A stretch of DNA of 64,000 bases. Source: G051903925 sp051903925 (GTDB lineage: Bacteria; Pseudomonadota; Alphaproteobacteria; Zavarziniales; Zavarziniaceae). Within the stretch, counting starts at the first letter, position 1, and every line of letters begins with the position of its first letter. Positions 17,941 through 26,181 of the stretch are shown piece by piece. A model generated the notes under the pieces. It saw nothing but the letters and a program-made list of their open reading frames with translations. It searched no databases and was not told the origin of the DNA. The stretch lies in assembly GCF_051903925.1 (NCBI RefSeq), contig NZ_CP173678.1, positions 2,480,001 through 2,544,000 of the forward strand, in the 5' to 3' direction. Made by a program: the position numbers and the translations under genes.

Positions 17941-18816
17941 ATGCCCGCACCCGACACGCTTCCGGCCCTTGAGCCTGGCCGCGTCGCTGTCATTACCGGG
18001 GCCGCCAGCGGCATTGGCCGGGCAGCGGCAGAGCGTTTCGCGGGCCGTGGCCTGCACGTCGTGATGGCCGACCTGGCGGGGGAAAGACTGGACGAGGCCA
18101 GTGCCGCCGCCCGGGCCGTCGCCGTCGGCGGGGCCCAGGTCCTGCCGATTGCGACCGACATGTCGGACATGAACCAGGTCCTTGCCCTGCAGTCGCAGGT
18201 GGAAGGGGCGTTCAACGACGTCGGCATCCTGATGAACAATGCCGGCAGCGGCCGCAATCCTGGCCGCTCGTGGGAGAACGGCGACGGCTGGCGCGCCCTG
18301 CTGGCGACGAACCTGTGGGGCGTGATCAACGGCGTGCAGGCCTTCGTCCCCGGCATGCTGGCGCGGGGCCGGCCTGGCCTCGTGGTCAACACGGGCTCGA
18401 AGCAGGGCATCACCCTGCCGCCCGGCAATTCCGCCTACAACCTGTCCAAGGCGGGCGTGAAGGCGTTCACCGAGACGCTGGCGCATGAGTTGCGCAACGA
18501 ACCGGGCGCCCGCCTCAGCGCGCATCTGCTGGTCCCGGGCTGGACCCATACGGGCATGACGTCGCGCGGAGGCGCGAAGCCGGCGGCCGCATGGACGCCG
18601 GAGCAGGTCATCGACTTCATGCTGGCCAGCCTTGGCCGCGGCGACTTCTACATCCTGTGCCCCGACAACGACGTGACCCGGGACATGGACGAGAAGCGCG
18701 TGCGCTGGACGGCCGATGACCTGATCCGCAACCGGCCGGCCCTGTCGCGCTGGCACCCCGATCATGCGGAGGCGTTCAAGGCCCACATGGCCGAGCCAGG
18801 GACCGGCCAGGGGTGA
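17941..18816 (+). CDS. SDR family NAD(P)-dependent oxidoreductase
   Basis: This is a 291-residue short-chain dehydrogenase/reductase. The TGAASGIG nucleotide-binding motif is at residues 19-26, NNAG at 99-102, and the catalytic triad is Ser153, Tyr166 and Lys170 (YNLSK). A run of GGAGAGAGAGC just before the ATG serves as ribosome binding site. Located between a lactonase and an HD hydrolase in the LLM operon, it would supply the alcohol/ketone oxidation-reduction step of that pathway. Substrate and cofactor preference are not clear. Confidence 0.93.
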   Translation: MPAPDTLPALEPGRVAVITGAASGIGRAAAERFAGRGLHVVMADLAGERLDEASAAARAVAVGGAQVLPIATDMSDMNQVLALQSQVEGAFNDVGILMNNAGSGRNPGRSWENGDGWRALLATNLWGVINGVQAFVPGMLARGRPGLVVNTGSKQGITLPPGNSAYNLSKAGVKAFTETLAHELRNEPGARLSAHLLVPGWTHTGMTSRGGAKPAAAWTPEQVIDFMLASLGRGDFYILCPDNDVTRDMDEKRVRWTADDLIRNRPALSRWHPDHAEAFKAHMAEPGTGQG

Positions 18817-19475
18817 GCGACGCGGCCAACCGCCTTGTGGCCCGCTGGCGCAGCCTGGCCCGGCGGCTGGCCCTGCCGGAACGGGTCGCGGCCGCGGCCG
18901 AGCGGAGCCTGGGCGACGGCTATGGCGCGGCGACGCGGCACTATCACGACGCCGGCCATATCGTGGCGATGCTCGACGGACTGGACGCGGTGCGCGCCGA
19001 CTTTCGCGAGCCCGATACGGCGGAACTGGCCACGGTCTTTCACGACGTCGTCTATGACGCGTCGCGCGCCGACAACGAGGAACGCAGTGCCGCCCTGATG
19101 CGCGCGGTACTGGACGGGCACCTGGCGCCCGCCGTGCTGGACAAGGCGGCGGCCATGATCCTGGCGACCCAGCGACACCAGGCGACGGGGGATGCCGACA
19201 CCGACCTGCTGCTCGACCTGGACATGGCGATCCTGGGGCAGGACTGGCCGGTCTATCGCCGCTATGCACTGGGCGTGATGCGCGAATACGTGCCGGTCTT
19301 TGGCGAGGCGGGCTACCGCGCCGGCCGGCCCGAGCGCTTCCTGGAGCCGACGGCGGCGCACGGCCAGATCTTCCTGACCGACCGCTTCCGCCCGCTCAAC
19401 GACCGCGCCATCGCCAACATGCGGAAGGAGGCAGCCCTGCTGCGGTCAGGCGCCGACCTGGATGCGGCGGAGTAG
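18813..19475 (+). CDS. HD-superfamily metal-dependent phosphohydrolase-like protein
   Basis: This 220-residue all-helical protein is of the predicted HD phosphohydrolase group COG4339. His/Asp motifs typical for metal binding are visible: HYHDAGHI near residue 47, ATVFHDVVYD near 73 and LDLDMAILG near 135. Members are thought to hydrolyse phosphomonoesters or nucleotides, but none has a settled role. The GTG start overlaps the SDR stop (GTGA), so it is translationally coupled and ends the operon. A family A palindrome lies immediately downstream. Confidence 0.8.
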   Translation: MSDAANRLVARWRSLARRLALPERVAAAAERSLGDGYGAATRHYHDAGHIVAMLDGLDAVRADFREPDTAELATVFHDVVYDASRADNEERSAALMRAVLDGHLAPAVLDKAAAMILATQRHQATGDADTDLLLDLDMAILGQDWPVYRRYALGVMREYVPVFGEAGYRAGRPERFLEPTAAHGQIFLTDRFRPLNDRAIANMRKEAALLRSGADLDAAE

Positions 19476-19481
19476 CCACCG

Positions 19482-19597
19482 AACCAACCTCATCCTGAGG
19501 AAGCGGCGCAGCCGCTGTCTCGAAGGATGGGCCGCCAGCGCTGGTGGTCCATCCTTCGAGGCTCCGCTTCGCTCCGCACCTCAGGATGAGGTGGTTG
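19482..19597. repeat. family A palindromic repeat, inverted pair (best preserved copy)
   Basis: The outer arms AACCTCATCCTGAGG (ending 19500) and CCTCAGGATGAGG (19579-19591) are inverted copies. Inside are CTGTCTCGAAGGATG and its inverse CATCCTTCGAGG around a short GC-rich centre. It sits between the 3' ends of two convergent genes, where such elements can act as terminators or mRNA stabilisers. Confidence 0.85.
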
Positions 19598-19613
19598 TGG
19601 TGGAGCGGGATCC

Positions 19614-20597
19614 TCAAGCCGCCAGGAAACCTTCGAGGCGCTTGCGGATCAGGCTCTCGGCTTCCGCCATGATGCGGTCGATCAGTTCCTTGACCGTCGG
19701 CACGTCGTGGATCAGGCCCGCCACCATGCCGCAGGACCAGGCGCCGGCGTCCATGTCGCCGTTCTGCATGATCTTCGGATAGACGCCGCCGACCAGTTCC
19801 TTGATGTCGTCGATGGTGACGCTCTGCCCCGCCGTCTTCTCGATCGCGACGATCTTCTCGACCGCATCGTTGGTCAGGACGCGCTCGGTATTGCGCAGGG
19901 GCCGCATGATGAGGCGGGTGTCGAGTTCGCTGGCCTTGACCAGGGCCTGCTTCACGTTGTCGTGGATCGGCGCTTCCTTGGTCGCCATGAAGCGGGTGCC
20001 CATGTTCATCCCCTCGGCCCCCAGCGCCAGGGCCGCGACCAGCGAACGCCCGTCCGCCATGCCGCCCGAGGCGACGAAGGGCACGGAAAGCGCCTCCTGC
20101 GCGCGGGGCAGCAGGATCATGTTGGGCACGTCATCCTCGCCCGGATGGCCACCGCATTCGAAGCCGTCGACGCTGACCGCGTCGCAGCCGATCTTCTCGG
20201 CCTTCAGCGAATGGCGGACGGACGTGCACTTGTGGATGACCTTGATCCCGCCGGCCTTCAGCGCGGGCATATAGGCTTCCGGGCTGCGGCCGGCCGTCTC
20301 CACCGCCTTCACCCCGCCCTCGATGATCGCCTGGATGTACTCAGGGTAGGGCGGGTTGGAGAAGCCGGGGAGGAAGGTCAGGTTCACGCCGAACGGCTTG
20401 TCCGTCATGTCGCGGCAGCGGGCGATCTCCTTGGCCAGCTTTTCCGGCGTCGGCTGCGTCAGGCCGGTGATGATGCCAAGCCCGCCGGCGTTGGAGACGG
20501 CCGAGGCAAGCTCGGCCAATCCGACGAAATGCATGCCGCCCTGGATGATCGGATGCTCGATGCCGAACAGTTCGGTGATGCGCGTCTTCATGGCCAT
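19614..20597 (-). CDS. nitronate monooxygenase family flavoprotein
   Basis: This 327-residue TIM-barrel FMN protein is of the 2-nitropropane dioxygenase/nitronate monooxygenase family. It shows HPIIQGGMHFVGLAELASAV at the N-terminus, GGLGIITGL, FGVNLTF, GCDAVSVDGFECGGHPGED with the catalytic-region His, and PFVASGGMADGRSL with phosphate-binding glycines. Such enzymes oxidise nitronates or act as NADH:quinone reductases. The start at 20597 (MAMKTRI) has AGGGGAGA seven bases upstream. It is a standard-size family member, unlike the longer relative at 38221-39618. Confidence 0.92.
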   Translation of the reverse strand: MAMKTRITELFGIEHPIIQGGMHFVGLAELASAVSNAGGLGIITGLTQPTPEKLAKEIARCRDMTDKPFGVNLTFLPGFSNPPYPEYIQAIIEGGVKAVETAGRSPEAYMPALKAGGIKVIHKCTSVRHSLKAEKIGCDAVSVDGFECGGHPGEDDVPNMILLPRAQEALSVPFVASGGMADGRSLVAALALGAEGMNMGTRFMATKEAPIHDNVKQALVKASELDTRLIMRPLRNTERVLTNDAVEKIVAIEKTAGQSVTIDDIKELVGGVYPKIMQNGDMDAGAWSCGMVAGLIHDVPTVKELIDRIMAEAESLIRKRLEGFLAA

Positions 20598-20684
20598 TCT
20601 CCCCTGGGCGTCCTGCCGATTGGTTGGGCAGATTGATGCCATGGCGGCGCGCACAGGTCATCCCTCCTGCGCGAAGCTGTCGAT

Positions 20685-21164
20685 TCAGGCGGCGTCCCGG
20701 CTTCCGGCCCGTGCCTTGGTCACGGCCATCGGTGTCTTGCGGAACGACACGCCGAGGCGGTTGAACGCGTTCATGGCCGCGATGGCGATGGTCAGGTCGG
20801 CCAGTTCGCGGTCGCCGAACACGGCGCGGGCCGCTTCATAGTCGGCGTCGGGAACCTGGGTCCGGGCGACCAGGGTCACCGTCTCGGCCCAGGCCAGCGC
20901 GGCCTGCTCGCGTGCGTCGAACAGGGCCAGCGCCTCGCGCCAGACGGGCACCAGGGTGATCTTGTCGGCGGCCACGCCCAGCTTCAGCAGGTCGCGCGTG
21001 TGCAGGTCGATGCAATAGGCGCACCCGTTGATCTGCGAGACGCGAAGGTAGACGAGGTCGACCAGCTGCGCCGGCAGGCTGCAGTGCGACAGGTAGTGGT
21101 GCAGTGCCCCAAGCGGCTTCACGCCCTCGGGCGCGGCCTTGGCATAGTCCAGTCGTTCGCTCAT
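20685..21164 (-). CDS. carboxymuconolactone decarboxylase family protein (AhpD-like)
   Basis: This 159-residue protein carries the AhpD-type redox motif CAYCIDLHTRDLLK (CxxC followed by His four residues on) in the middle and an alkylhydroperoxidase-type helical fold. Members of this subgroup are cytosolic peroxidase-like proteins, and true decarboxylase activity is not implied. The gene is divergent from a MocR-type regulator 92 bases away. That arrangement is common and suggests it is the regulator's target. A 14-base palindrome lies between the two starts. Confidence 0.9.
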   Translation of the reverse strand: MSERLDYAKAAPEGVKPLGALHHYLSHCSLPAQLVDLVYLRVSQINGCAYCIDLHTRDLLKLGVAADKITLVPVWREALALFDAREQAALAWAETVTLVARTQVPDADYEAARAVFGDRELADLTIAIAAMNAFNRLGVSFRKTPMAVTKARAGSRDAA

Positions 21165-21192
21165 GACCCGATCCTCGTCGTGATGCCGGGAA

Positions 21193-21206
21193 GATGGGCG
21201 CCCATC
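21193..21206. promoter_or_regulatory. palindrome GATGGGCGCCCATC between divergent genes
   Basis: This is a perfect 14-base palindrome in the 92-base gap between the AhpD-like gene and the MocR regulator. It is the only clear dyad there and is a candidate operator for the regulator. CTGTACCAT at about 21242-21250 is a second sequence of possible interest. Confidence 0.35.
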
Positions 21207-21256
21207 GGTTCATGAAACAGCACCAGGAATGGGCAAAAGGACTGTACCATCAGGCC

Positions 21257-22705
21257 ATGGTGGCAGAGACCCGGGCGGAGCCCGACCTGATCCGGCTGGA
21301 TCGCTCGGCCCAGGCCTCCCTGGCGGAACAGATCCATGCGGGGCTGGCCCAGGCGATCCGCGCGGGTCACCTGGTCCCCGGTGCGCGGCTGCCGTCCTGG
21401 CGCGATCTGGCCGCGCGCCTGGGCGTTGCCCGCGGAACCGTGCGCGTCGCCTACGAGCGGCTGGCGGACGAGCAGCTGGTCGTGGCCGCCGGCTCCGCCG
21501 GCACCCGCGTGGCGCCGGGGATCGGCCTGCTACCCCAGGCGCGCGGCGCGGGGGCGTCGCCGCAGGCCGGCCGGGCGTCTGTGGACGACCTAGCGCCGCT
21601 GCCGTTCCAGATGGGCGTGCCGGCGCAGGACGCCTTCCCCACGACGGTTTGGTCGAGGCTTCTGGTTCGCGCCAGCCGCCAGGCGGCCTCGGCGCCGGCC
21701 AGCTATCCCGACCCGCGCGGGCCGCTGGTCCTGCGCCAGGCCTTGGCCGCGATGCTGGCCATTGCGCGCGGCGTGCAGGCCGATCCCAACCGGATCCTGA
21801 TCACCGCCGGCTATGCCGGGGCGCTGGGCCTGGCGCTGGCCACCCTGCGGATGCCATCGGCCGCCGGCCGCGCGCAGGCCTGGACCGAGGATCCCGGCTT
21901 CGGCGTGACCCGCCGCGGCCTGGCGGCAGCTGGCATGGCGCCGGTGGCGGTTCCGGTCGACGCAGACGGGATCGACGTCTCCATAGGCGAAGCCTTGGCC
22001 CCCGACGCCTTGCTGGCCGTCGTGACGCCGGGCCAGCAAGCCCCGTTGGGCATGACCCTGTCCCTGTCGCGGCGCCTGGCCCTGCTGGACTGGGCACGGC
22101 GGCGCAAGGCCTGGGTGCTGGAGGATGACTACCTGAGCGAATTGCAGCTGAAGGGTCGCGCGGCGCCCGCCCTGGCGGCGTTGGACGGGGATGGCCGCGT
22201 GCTCCACGCCGGCACCTTCAGCAAGACGATCAGCCCGGCCCTGCGCCTGGGCTTCCTGGTCGTGCCGCCGCCGCTTGCGGCCCGAGCCGAGGAATGCGCG
22301 GCACTGCTGGCGCCGGCCGCCGCGGGACCGGTGCCGCTGGCCACCGCGGCCTTCCTTGCGGAGGGGCACTACCTGCGCCATGTCCGGCGGATGAAGCGCC
22401 TGTACGCAGCGCGCCGCGCGGCCCTGGTCGAGGCCCTGGCCCGCCGGCTGACGCCGCGGGATGCGGTCCGGTTGCGCCCGGACGCCTGGGCCGGCCTGAC
22501 GGTACGCCTGGATCTGCCGGCAGATGCGCCCGACGTCGCGATCGCCCGCGACCTGCGGCGCCAGGGGCTGGCGCCGGCGCCGCTGTCGACGTTCCATGTG
22601 GGGCCTGGGGCGCCACGGGGCCTGCTGCTGGCGGTGGCCAATGCGTGCGAGCCACGGCTGGCGGACGACGTCGACCGCCTTCTGGCGGTGCTGCGCGCCC
22701 GCTAG
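21257..22705 (+). CDS. MocR-type (GntR/aminotransferase fusion) transcriptional regulator
   Basis: This 482-residue protein fuses an N-terminal GntR winged helix-turn-helix (LAEQIHAGLAQAIRAGHL, LPSWRDLAARLGVARGTVRV) to a fold type I aminotransferase-like domain. The PLP lysine is visible in HAGTFSKTISPALRLGF, and the aspartate of EDDYLSE marks the pyridoxal site. MocR proteins bind DNA as dimers and sense PLP or amino compounds. The ATG at 21257 was chosen, with longer in-frame starts upstream being weaker. The gene is divergent from the AhpD-like gene. Its TAG stop is interlocked with the opposite-strand LysE stop in CTAG. Confidence 0.92.
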   Translation: MVAETRAEPDLIRLDRSAQASLAEQIHAGLAQAIRAGHLVPGARLPSWRDLAARLGVARGTVRVAYERLADEQLVVAAGSAGTRVAPGIGLLPQARGAGASPQAGRASVDDLAPLPFQMGVPAQDAFPTTVWSRLLVRASRQAASAPASYPDPRGPLVLRQALAAMLAIARGVQADPNRILITAGYAGALGLALATLRMPSAAGRAQAWTEDPGFGVTRRGLAAAGMAPVAVPVDADGIDVSIGEALAPDALLAVVTPGQQAPLGMTLSLSRRLALLDWARRRKAWVLEDDYLSELQLKGRAAPALAALDGDGRVLHAGTFSKTISPALRLGFLVVPPPLAARAEECAALLAPAAAGPVPLATAAFLAEGHYLRHVRRMKRLYAARRAALVEALARRLTPRDAVRLRPDAWAGLTVRLDLPADAPDVAIARDLRRQGLAPAPLSTFHVGPGAPRGLLLAVANACEPRLADDVDRLLAVLRAR

Positions 22706-23340
22706 ATCCGCCGGCTAAGCAGGCCGGGCACGGCGTGGATCAATGCGCTCAGCGCGAAGCCCACGAACATCACGCCGGTCGCCCGCGTGATCGCCACCTC
22801 GTGCCGCGTATACAGCGTCCGCACATGGCGGGCGCCGACGACGGCGATCAGGATCGCATAGGCCGCCAGCCCGCCGGCAAAGCTGATGGCGACAAGCTGG
22901 GGCAGCATGTCCCAGGACAGCGTGGCAGCCCGGCTGGACAGGAGTGCGGTGAAGGTGGCCACCGCCACCGGATAGGACTTGGGATTGGTCAGGCCGAAGA
23001 CCAGGCCATGCGCTAGGGGCGCGCGCATCGGCCGCTCGACCATGCCGGTCGCGGATCGCCGTGTGCGGATCGCCTTCACCCCAAGCCAGAGGAGATAGAG
23101 GCCGCTGAGCGCGCCGAGCACGTCGAAGACGGTCGGGCTGATCTCGCGCGCGCCCACGATGGCGACCAGCGCCGTGCCGCACCACAGGACATCGCCCGCC
23201 AGGTGCCCAGCCAGGAAGGCTGCGCCGGCCCGGCGCCCGCGCGCAGCCCCGATGCCGAACACGGCCAGCACGCCGGGGCCGGGGGTGATGCCATAGACGA
23301 AGCCCGCGGCAAACACGGCAAGCAGCAGCGAGGACGTCAT
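22702..23340 (-). CDS. LysE/RhtB family amino-acid exporter
   Basis: This is a 212-residue inner-membrane protein with about six hydrophobic segments. It shows the LysE-family signature in the first helix and loop (GFVYGITPGPGVLAVF) and LSGLYLLWLGVKAIRTR in the third. Family members export amino acids or related metabolites by proton antiport. It is convergent with and touches the MocR gene, and the deformylase-like gene starts divergently about 94 bases away. The cargo is unknown. Confidence 0.9.
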   Translation of the reverse strand: MTSSLLLAVFAAGFVYGITPGPGVLAVFGIGAARGRRAGAAFLAGHLAGDVLWCGTALVAIVGAREISPTVFDVLGALSGLYLLWLGVKAIRTRRSATGMVERPMRAPLAHGLVFGLTNPKSYPVAVATFTALLSSRAATLSWDMLPQLVAISFAGGLAAYAILIAVVGARHVRTLYTRHEVAITRATGVMFVGFALSALIHAVPGLLSRRI

Positions 23341-23433
23341 GGTCTGGGCGATTCCGGGGTCGGGCGGCCTATGGTGTGGCGGAACACATCTCGCCTAGAA
23401 GGGGCGATCGCGTCGCAGCAGGGGGGTGGGTAC

Positions 23434-23949
23434 GTGGGCGCCGCATTGAAGATCCTGACCTGGCCGGACCCGCGCCTGCGCCGTCCGGCGCAGCCGGTTG
23501 CACTGTTCGACGATGCACTGCGCATGCTGGCCGACGACCTGCTGGCGGTGATGCTGGCGGCGCCCGGCATCGGCATCACCGCTCCGCATGTCGGCGTTCC
23601 GCAGCGCCTGGTCGTGATCCGCCTGGACGGGATGGATCGCGCACAAGTCTTCGTTAACCCGGAGGTCGCATCGTTGGGCTCGGAGCGTCGCCGCCATCCG
23701 GAAGGCAGCGTGTCGATGCCCGGCATCGTCGAGCCGGTCGAACGGCCCGCGACCGTCACGGTGCGCTACCAGGACCTGGACGGCACGGCGCGGCAGGTCG
23801 AGGCAGAGGGCCTGCTGGCGGTCTGCCTGCAGCACGAGATCGACCAGCTGGATGGCATCTTCTGGCTGGAGCGGCTGTCGCGGGTGAAGCGCGACCAGGC
23901 GGTGCGCCGGTTCGAGAAGCTGCGTCGCCTGGCCGCCACGCAGGTTTAG
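23434..23949 (+). CDS. peptide deformylase-like protein with degenerate active site
   Basis: The 171-residue product aligns over its full length with peptide deformylase, the enzyme that removes formyl from nascent N-terminal Met, but the three signature motifs are altered. Motif 1 reads GIGITAPHVG (45-54), with His52 where Gln is normal. Motif 2 reads EGSVS (90-94), with Ser92 in place of the metal-binding Cys. Motif 3 reads HEIDQ (134-138), with Gln138 in place of the second metal-binding His. The catalytic Glu135 is kept. Loss of two of three metal ligands argues against normal deformylase activity. The GTG at 23434 follows a G-rich site, and an in-frame ATG at 23371 is possible. A functional def must lie elsewhere. 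Confidence 0.85.
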   Translation: MGAALKILTWPDPRLRRPAQPVALFDDALRMLADDLLAVMLAAPGIGITAPHVGVPQRLVVIRLDGMDRAQVFVNPEVASLGSERRRHPEGSVSMPGIVEPVERPATVTVRYQDLDGTARQVEAEGLLAVCLQHEIDQLDGIFWLERLSRVKRDQAVRRFEKLRRLAATQV

Positions 23950-24027
23950 CTTCGGCGGCTTCCCCGGCTTTGGCATCCTGTCAGCGGCTGGAGCAGAAGC
24001 CGGCAGACGGGCCGGATCGGCCGGGAC

Positions 24028-26139
24028 GTGGGAGTGGTACTGGGCATGGACGGTTCGATCCTGATGCTTGGCCTGATGGGGAACCTGGGCGTGGCGATTG
24101 CCGTCGCCTTTGCGTTCACCCTGATCGCCACCGGCAACGATCGCCTGCCGCCCTGGCGTCGGTCGGTCCTGACGGGCGGCATGTTCGGCGTGGCCACCGT
24201 CCTGTGCATGCTGTCCTCGATCGAGGTGCGTCCCGGCATCTTTTTCGATGCCCGTTCGGCCGTGCTCGTCCTGTCGGGGCCCTTTGGCGGGCCCATCGGG
24301 GCGGCGGTTGCGACCGTCATCACCGGCAGTGCGCGTGCGATCCTTGGTGGGCCCATTGCCTTTCTCGTCGTAGCCAATCATGTCGCCACGGGACTGATCT
24401 CGGCTGCGGCCTGGTGGTGGGGCGTCCGGGGTGAATCCCTGCCGCGGCTGCCCATCTTCCTGTTCCTGGGGATCAGCCAGGCCCTGCAGTCGATCCTCAT
24501 CTCCTATGTCGGCGTGGAGCAGGATCTCTATGTGCAGATCGCCCCGCTCTATGCGGTCGGCATCCCGCTGGGCACGATCCTGGTCGGCTGGCTGCTGACG
24601 CAGCAGCTGAAGGCGGTCGCTGCCGTGCGCGACCTGAAAAGCGCGCATGACCGCGTGCGGGTGAGCGAGACGCGGTTCCGGCTGCTGGCCGACCACGTCA
24701 CCGATATTGTTGCCCTGCACCGCCTGGATTCGACCGCGCTCTACGCGTCGCCCTCCATCGCCAAGGTGCTGGGCTATGCGCCGGAGGAGGTCGTGGGGAA
24801 GCCGGCCAGCGACCTGATCCAGCCCGGCTTCGAGTCCCTGATGCGCGACGCCATCGCCGACCTGGCCGACAAGCCCCCCGGCACGGTGGGCCAGGTCGAG
24901 GTGCCGATGCGCCATGCCGACGGCCATTTCGTCTGGATCGAATCGGCCATGCGCATCGTCGAGGGCGATGACGGCCCCCTTCTGGTCGTGGCGTCCCGCG
25001 ATGTCAGCGAGCGCCGCTCTGCCGCCGGCGCGCTGGCCGAGGCCAATGCCGAGCTGGCCCGCATGGCCATGACCGATAGCCTGACCGGCCTGCCCAACCG
25101 TCGCCGGTTCGACGATGCCTTTGCCCAGGAATGGCGGCGGGCGGAGCGCAGCGGCGCCCCGCTGGCCTTCCTGATGGTCGATGTCGACTGCTTCAAGCTC
25201 TACAACGACAATCATGGCCACCAGGCGGGCGACGATTGCCTGCGCCGCGTGGCCCAGGCGCTGGCCGGCGTGGTGGCGCGGGCCGGCGACATGGCCGCGC
25301 GCTATGGTGGCGAGGAATTCGCCGTCCTGCTTCCCGGTGCCACGCTGGACGGCGCCGCCCGCGTGGGCGAGCGCCTGCGCGCTGCGGTCGAGGCGCTGGC
25401 CATTCCCCACCTGACCAACAGCGCGGGCCCGGTGGTGACCGTCAGCGTCGGCGGCTGCGTCTTCAACAGCGGGGAGCTGGGCGCGACCCCCCGGACCGCG
25501 GCCGATCTGGTGGCGGTCGCCGACGCCCTGCTCTACGAGGCCAAGCGGACGGGCCGCAACCGGGTCATCGTCTCGGCCACAGGTCCTGCCGCCAGCCCGC
25601 TGCACAGCCCGGCCGACGAGGCCAAGCGGCTGGCGGCGGTGAATGCCTATATCGAGGCGGGTGCCGTCGAGACGGGATCGGCCGACCTGGACGCCGTGGC
25701 CGAACTGGCGGCGCGCCTGTTCAACACGCCGGTGGGCCTGGTGTCCGTCGTGACGGCGGGGGAGCAGGTCTTTCCCGGCCGGTCCGGCATGGACGTCGAC
25801 CGCACCTCGCGCGAGGTGTCGTTCTGCGCCCACACGATCACCGGCTCCGATCCCCTGATCGTCACCGATGCCTCGTCCGACATGCGCTTTGCCCGCAACC
25901 CGCTGGTCACGGGGGATCCGCACATCCGTTTTTATGCCGGCGCGCCGCTGGTCAGTCCGCTGGGCGGCGAGCGCCTGGGCGCACTGTGCGTGATCGACAC
26001 CGTGCCCCGGCAACCCCTCACGCGGGGCCAGAAGGCCATGCTCTCCGCCCTGGCCGACCTGGCCGTGGAGCAGCTGGAGAACCGTCGCCGCGCCGCCGAT
26101 GCCCGCCGCCAGGGCGAGCCGGCCCAACAGCGCCGCTGA
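24028..26139 (+). CDS. membrane-bound PAS-GGDEF-GAF diguanylate cyclase
   Basis: This 703-residue signalling protein has about five or six membrane helices in residues 1-195, resembling the LytS-type 5TM receptor module, then a PAS domain (about 212-335). The GGDEF domain follows with an intact active site GGEEF at 427-431 and an inhibitory RxxD site (RAGD, 418-421). A C-terminal GAF domain spans about 535-690 (VSFCAHTITG, FYAGAPLVSPLG, LGALCVID). It should make cyclic di-GMP under product inhibition. GAF placed after GGDEF is the reverse of the common order. The start is GTG at 24028 or ATG at 24046. It is followed by a bidirectional terminator. Confidence 0.92.
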   Translation: MGVVLGMDGSILMLGLMGNLGVAIAVAFAFTLIATGNDRLPPWRRSVLTGGMFGVATVLCMLSSIEVRPGIFFDARSAVLVLSGPFGGPIGAAVATVITGSARAILGGPIAFLVVANHVATGLISAAAWWWGVRGESLPRLPIFLFLGISQALQSILISYVGVEQDLYVQIAPLYAVGIPLGTILVGWLLTQQLKAVAAVRDLKSAHDRVRVSETRFRLLADHVTDIVALHRLDSTALYASPSIAKVLGYAPEEVVGKPASDLIQPGFESLMRDAIADLADKPPGTVGQVEVPMRHADGHFVWIESAMRIVEGDDGPLLVVASRDVSERRSAAGALAEANAELARMAMTDSLTGLPNRRRFDDAFAQEWRRAERSGAPLAFLMVDVDCFKLYNDNHGHQAGDDCLRRVAQALAGVVARAGDMAARYGGEEFAVLLPGATLDGAARVGERLRAAVEALAIPHLTNSAGPVVTVSVGGCVFNSGELGATPRTAADLVAVADALLYEAKRTGRNRVIVSATGPAASPLHSPADEAKRLAAVNAYIEAGAVETGSADLDAVAELAARLFNTPVGLVSVVTAGEQVFPGRSGMDVDRTSREVSFCAHTITGSDPLIVTDASSDMRFARNPLVTGDPHIRFYAGAPLVSPLGGERLGALCVIDTVPRQPLTRGQKAMLSALADLAVEQLENRRRAADARRQGEPAQQRR

Positions 26140-26147
26140 CGCGGTTG

Positions 26148-26173
26148 CGGGGGGCGACGCGCCTCGCCCCCCG
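26148..26173. terminator. bidirectional stem-loop between convergent genes
   Basis: CGGGGGGCGA at 26148-26157 and TCGCCCCCCG at 26164-26173 form a perfect 10-base stem with a 6-base loop. It lies between the converging diguanylate cyclase and enoyl-CoA hydratase stops. There is no strong T-run on either side. Confidence 0.65.
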
Positions 26174-26181
26174 TCCTGACC

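Noticed and set aside
23203..23433. N-terminal extension of the deformylase-like protein
   Set aside because: The extension overlaps the 5' end of the divergent LysE gene and has no similarity to deformylases. The GTG at 23434 begins at the family N-terminus.
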